This document shows, one piece after another, positions 6,802-7,752 of a DNA stretch of 7,752 nucleotides (its first letter is position 1; the number at the start of each line of letters is the position of its first letter). Position numbers and translations under genes: made by a program. Below the pieces are notes generated by a model. It had not been told where the DNA came from, made no database searches, and worked only from the letters and a program-made list of their open reading frames with translations. The stretch covers positions 1 to 7,752 of the forward strand of contig DAITMV010000142.1 in assembly GCA_036834985.1 (NCBI GenBank), in the 5' to 3' direction. The DNA is from DAITMV01 sp036834985. Its GTDB lineage: Bacteria > Pseudomonadota > Gammaproteobacteria > Burkholderiales > Burkholderiaceae_B.

Positions 6802-6863
6802 ATCCACTATTCATGCAAGTCATTGATCTATATGCTTTCTTACAGAATGCTGACATATTCCAT

Positions 6864-6892
6864 TTTACACGATGTCCATTATGTTAAGTCAA
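6864..6892 (-). promoter_or_regulatory. Sigma70-type promoter upstream of terL
   Basis: On the minus strand, TTGACT (6892-6887, 5 of 6 to the -35 consensus) is followed after exactly 17 bp by TGTAAA (6869-6864, 4 of 6 to the -10). It points towards terL, about 230 bp upstream of its start, and would serve the whole terL-to-scaffold operon. DnaA box 2 lies immediately upstream. No better candidate was found in this gap. Confidence 0.5.
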
Positions 6893-6967
6893 TTGTGGAT
6901 AACTGACCAGTATTTGCTCAACAAACAGGCAAAGTTGTGTTATCCACAGGGCAATGTGTTCAATCAT
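6884..6967 (-). CDS. Possible 27-residue hydrophobic peptide (doubtful)
   Basis: An ATG 3 nt after the terS stop opens a 27-codon frame. The peptide starts MIEHIALWITQLCLFVEQIL and is hydrophobic enough for a single helix. A purine-rich GAGAGG in the terS end lies about 12 nt upstream, rather far for a Shine-Dalgarno. The frame reads straight through DnaA boxes 2 and 3, so conservation of those sites could explain the sequence without any coding. I list it only because its position fits translational coupling. Confidence 0.18.
   Translation of the reverse strand: MIEHIALWITQLCLFVEQILVSYPQLT
6894..6902 (-). promoter_or_regulatory. DnaA box 2
   Basis: This is an exact TTATCCACA on the minus strand, one base away from the -35 hexamer of the predicted terL promoter. 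DnaA bound here could activate or repress that promoter. Confidence 0.75.
6940..6948 (+). promoter_or_regulatory. DnaA box 3
   Basis: This is an exact TTATCCACA followed by GG. It forms an inverted pair with box 4, with 40 bp between the two boxes. Confidence 0.75.
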
Positions 6968-6970
6968 GGC

Positions 6971-7402
6971 TTAATCGTGCCTCTCGCCTGTGGATAAGTC
7001 GTCAACAACCTCAACATGGCGCAGTGCCGCCATGCGTAAGTCTTGGATGTTTATGTTGATTGAGGCTGCTTTTTGTAAGCCGTAAGTTTTCTGATCCCAT
7101 CGTTCGGCGAGCCACTGCCTCGTTCGGATGCGCTGGACATCGCGCTGCGGATGCTCCACGTCCATGTCGTCCGCAATGGACATTGTCTCTACCGCCAACT
7201 TATCGGCGGCTATCGCGCGCGCACGCGCAATTATAGAGGGATCGGTATCTTCGATCCATTGCTCTAGCGCCCTGCGTCCAATGCCGAGTTCGTAGCAGAT
7301 CGTTGTCTGTGACTTGCCTGCCTCAAACATGGACACGATCATGTCGTGAGGCAATTCCTCAAGCAGAGTCATGTCCTGTCTGAATTTCGGTCTTCCTGCC
7401 AC
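6971..7402 (-). CDS. terS: Terminase small subunit
   Basis: This 143-residue TerS is the DNA-recognition part of the packaging terminase, which binds the cos or pac site and hands DNA to TerL. The start MAGRPKFRQDMTLLEEL is a common TerS N-terminus. A helix-turn-helix follows at about 31-50 (SQTTICYELGIGRRALEQWI), then a helical oligomerisation segment with ARAIAADKLA and SIADDMDVEH, and the family-typical QRDVQRIRTRQWLAERWDQKTYG at about 86-108. The C-terminal tail ends with VVDDLSTGERHD. The start is GTG at 7402, supported by GAGGAGG 8 nt upstream; the first ATG, codon 11, would cut the conserved N-terminus. The 3' end holds DnaA box 4. The call rests on motif order, size and position next to terL. 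Confidence 0.9.
   Translation of the reverse strand: MAGRPKFRQDMTLLEELPHDMIVSMFEAGKSQTTICYELGIGRRALEQWIEDTDPSIIARARAIAADKLAVETMSIADDMDVEHPQRDVQRIRTRQWLAERWDQKTYGLQKAASININIQDLRMAALRHVEVVDDLSTGERHD
6989..6997 (-). promoter_or_regulatory. DnaA box 4, inside the 3' end of terS
   Basis: This is an exact TTATCCACA on the minus strand, read in the terS frame as Leu-Ser-Thr near the C-terminus. The site therefore lies within coding sequence, in the probably flexible tail of TerS. Confidence 0.7.
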
Positions 7403-7404
7403 GC

Positions 7405-7473
7405 TCAGACCCTCCTCAGAGCCGTTTTAATCCGCTGGACGATGTCCAGTACCCACTGCTTAATTTGCTGCAT
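7405..7473 (-). CDS. Possible 22-residue basic amphipathic peptide gene before terS
   Basis: An ATG at 7473 opens a 22-codon frame ending in TGA at 7407-7405, only 2 nt before the terS GTG. AGGAAGG stands 7 nt before the ATG, one of the best ribosome sites here, and the 5' end overlaps the upstream gene's stop by 14 nt. The peptide begins MQQIKQWVLDIVQRIKTA and ends with two arginines and a valine. Ile4, Val8, Ile11, Val12, Ile15 and Leu19 fall on one helical face, with Lys and Arg on the other. It could be a leader peptide coupling terS translation, or a small functional peptide. I recognise no family. The position and ribosome site make it more credible than an average short ORF. Confidence 0.42.
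   Translation of the reverse strand: MQQIKQWVLDIVQRIKTALRRV
7411..7417 (-). promoter_or_regulatory. Ribosome binding site of terS
   Basis: GAGGAGG on the minus strand, 8 nt before GTG at 7402, fixes the non-ATG start of terS. It lies inside the last codons of the proposed 22-residue ORF, so ribosomes finishing that ORF would uncover or feed this site. Confidence 0.75.
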
Positions 7474-7752
7474 TCTTGAGCCTTCCTGCAAGTTTCGTAT
7501 CAAACTTCTTTTCCATGACTTCATTGTCATCGAATTTCAGATCATTTTCAAAGTCATCAAATCCTGTTGCACCGCCTAGCTTGAATCCTTCTGATGTCTT
7601 GAAACTGGTTACTGTGGCTGTTGGAAATAATGCCTTGATCTTGATGACTTGCTGCATACGTTCATCAGCCATCAGCACCTCAATTTCTTCCATGCTCCAG
7701 ATATTCTGATTGCTGATGTTTTGCCGTCCCCGCTGAATCGCAACCGCCTCAT
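7460..7752 (-). CDS. Unrecognised protein, C-terminal part, open at right edge
   Basis: This frame ends at TAA 7462-7460 and is open all the way to the right edge, giving at least 97 residues. An ATG at 7693 would give 77 residues, but GGAG lies only 1 nt before it, too close to act as its ribosome site, and the frame upstream (EAVAIQRGRQNISNQNIW) continues without a stop. I therefore think the gene begins outside the window. The visible part is mixed alpha/beta-like: an acidic helix (MEEIEVLMADERMQQVIKIK), a Phe/Thr-rich middle, then an acidic and lysine-rich tail ending RLKNAAN. There are no cysteines, signal or membrane segments. Its place upstream of terS suggests the end of the pre-packaging gene block. 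I do not recognise it. Confidence 0.6.
   Translation of the reverse strand, partial: EAVAIQRGRQNISNQNIWSMEEIEVLMADERMQQVIKIKALFPTATVTSFKTSEGFKLGGATGFDDFENDLKFDDNEVMEKKFDTKLAGRLKNAAN
7481..7487 (-). promoter_or_regulatory. Ribosome binding site of the 22-residue ORF
   Basis: AGGAAGG on the minus strand, 7 nt before ATG at 7473, lies within the last codons of the upstream gene. It is the main reason for taking the short ORF seriously. Confidence 0.5.

Larger units (their letters stand above)
6635..6970. other. Non-coding terS-terL junction, candidate regulatory/origin region
   Basis: These 336 bp separate the two terminase genes, which in most phages abut or overlap. The left half (6635-6780) is G/C-rich with a 10-G tract. 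The right half (about 6790-6935) is visibly AT-rich and carries DnaA boxes 1-3 and a promoter. The open frames crossing it (plus strand 6489-6887, minus strand 6856-6647) have no recognisable motifs and run through the homopolymer and a DnaA box, so I do not treat them as genes. Possible roles are a replication origin, late promoter control, or packaging-site DNA. Confidence 0.7.
6793..6997. promoter_or_regulatory. Cluster of four exact DnaA boxes, candidate replication origin
   Basis: TTATCCACA, identical to the strong E. coli DnaA box, occurs four times: 6793-6801 (+), 6894-6902 (-), 6940-6948 (+) and 6989-6997 (-). Start-to-start spacings are 101, 46 and 49 bp. Boxes 1 and 2 share a 13-bp core AGTTATCCACAAT as an inverted pair; boxes 3 and 4 share TTATCCACAGG as a second inverted pair. 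Between boxes 1 and 2 the DNA is AT-rich, as an unwinding element would be. By simple counting a given 9-mer is expected about 0.06 times in this window on both strands, so four copies are not chance. Host DnaA binding is the natural reading; whether it initiates replication, regulates transcription or titrates DnaA is inference. Confidence 0.72.

Noticed and set aside
6647..6856. 69-codon minus-strand frame upstream of terL
   Set aside because: It has low-complexity Ala/Pro/Trp composition from the G/C-rich block, no ribosome site, and crosses the homopolymer and a DnaA box.
6489..6887. 132-codon plus-strand frame covering the terL start and the junction region
   Set aside because: It is antisense to terL, runs through the G10 tract and DnaA box 1, and shows no motif. 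The opposite strand carries the certain gene.
7435..7449. The CTGGAC/GTCCAG hairpin as a rho-independent terminator
   Set aside because: No U-run follows in either direction and it lies just before terS within a continuous operon.
1..7752. CRISPR array, insertion sequence or integrase/attachment site
   Set aside because: There are no regularly spaced repeats, no transposase or recombinase motifs and no terminal inverted repeats. All recognised genes fit phage packaging and head functions or small accessory enzymes.

Overview
The window reads as the packaging and early head-morphogenesis block of a tailed double-stranded DNA phage or prophage (Caudoviricetes). Every gene I can support lies on the minus strand, so transcription runs from the right edge to the left. 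Genes are tightly packed with stop/start overlaps (ATGA, TTGA, TAATG, and two overlaps of 26 nt), which is typical of a phage late operon. The P22-type portal with a long coiled-coil tail, next to an acidic scaffold gene, suggests a podovirus-like virion. Purine-rich Shine-Dalgarno sites and exact TTATCCACA DnaA boxes suggest a Gram-negative, probably proteobacterial host. Nothing in the window fixes the host more closely or shows whether the phage is temperate.

In transcription order: an unrecognised ORF open to the right edge (7752-7460); a possible 22-residue basic amphipathic peptide gene (7473-7405) that fills the gap before terS; the small terminase subunit (7402-6971, GTG start); a 336-bp non-coding stretch (6970-6635); the large terminase ATPase/nuclease (6634-5162); a second gap of 268 bp without a convincing gene; a 54-residue DUF6496-type protein (4893-4729); a cysteine-rich protein with HiPIP-like cysteine spacing (4729-4205); a GT-A-like glycosyltransferase (4208-3510, TTG start); a SAM-dependent methyltransferase (3535-3017); a small basic DUF6321-type protein (3042-2752); the portal (2755-569); a small conserved phage protein (572-312); and the start of the scaffold gene (296 to the left edge).

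TerS and TerL form the packaging motor, which docks on the portal. The scaffold would drive procapsid assembly, and the major capsid gene is expected just beyond the left edge. Between motor and portal sits an accessory cassette (DUF6496, Cys-rich, glycosyltransferase, methyltransferase, DUF6321). The glycosyltransferase-methyltransferase pair suggests modification of a glycan, either on the virion or on the host surface.

The most unusual part is the terS-terL junction. It carries four exact copies of the DnaA box TTATCCACA within 205 bp in alternating orientation. The flanking bases match two by two. There is AT-rich DNA between them, a good sigma70-type promoter directly beside box 2, and a 10-G homopolymer with a G/C-rich repeat nearer terL. 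This could be a DnaA-dependent phage replication origin, a DnaA-responsive late promoter, a DnaA titration site, or part of a packaging (cos/pac) region.
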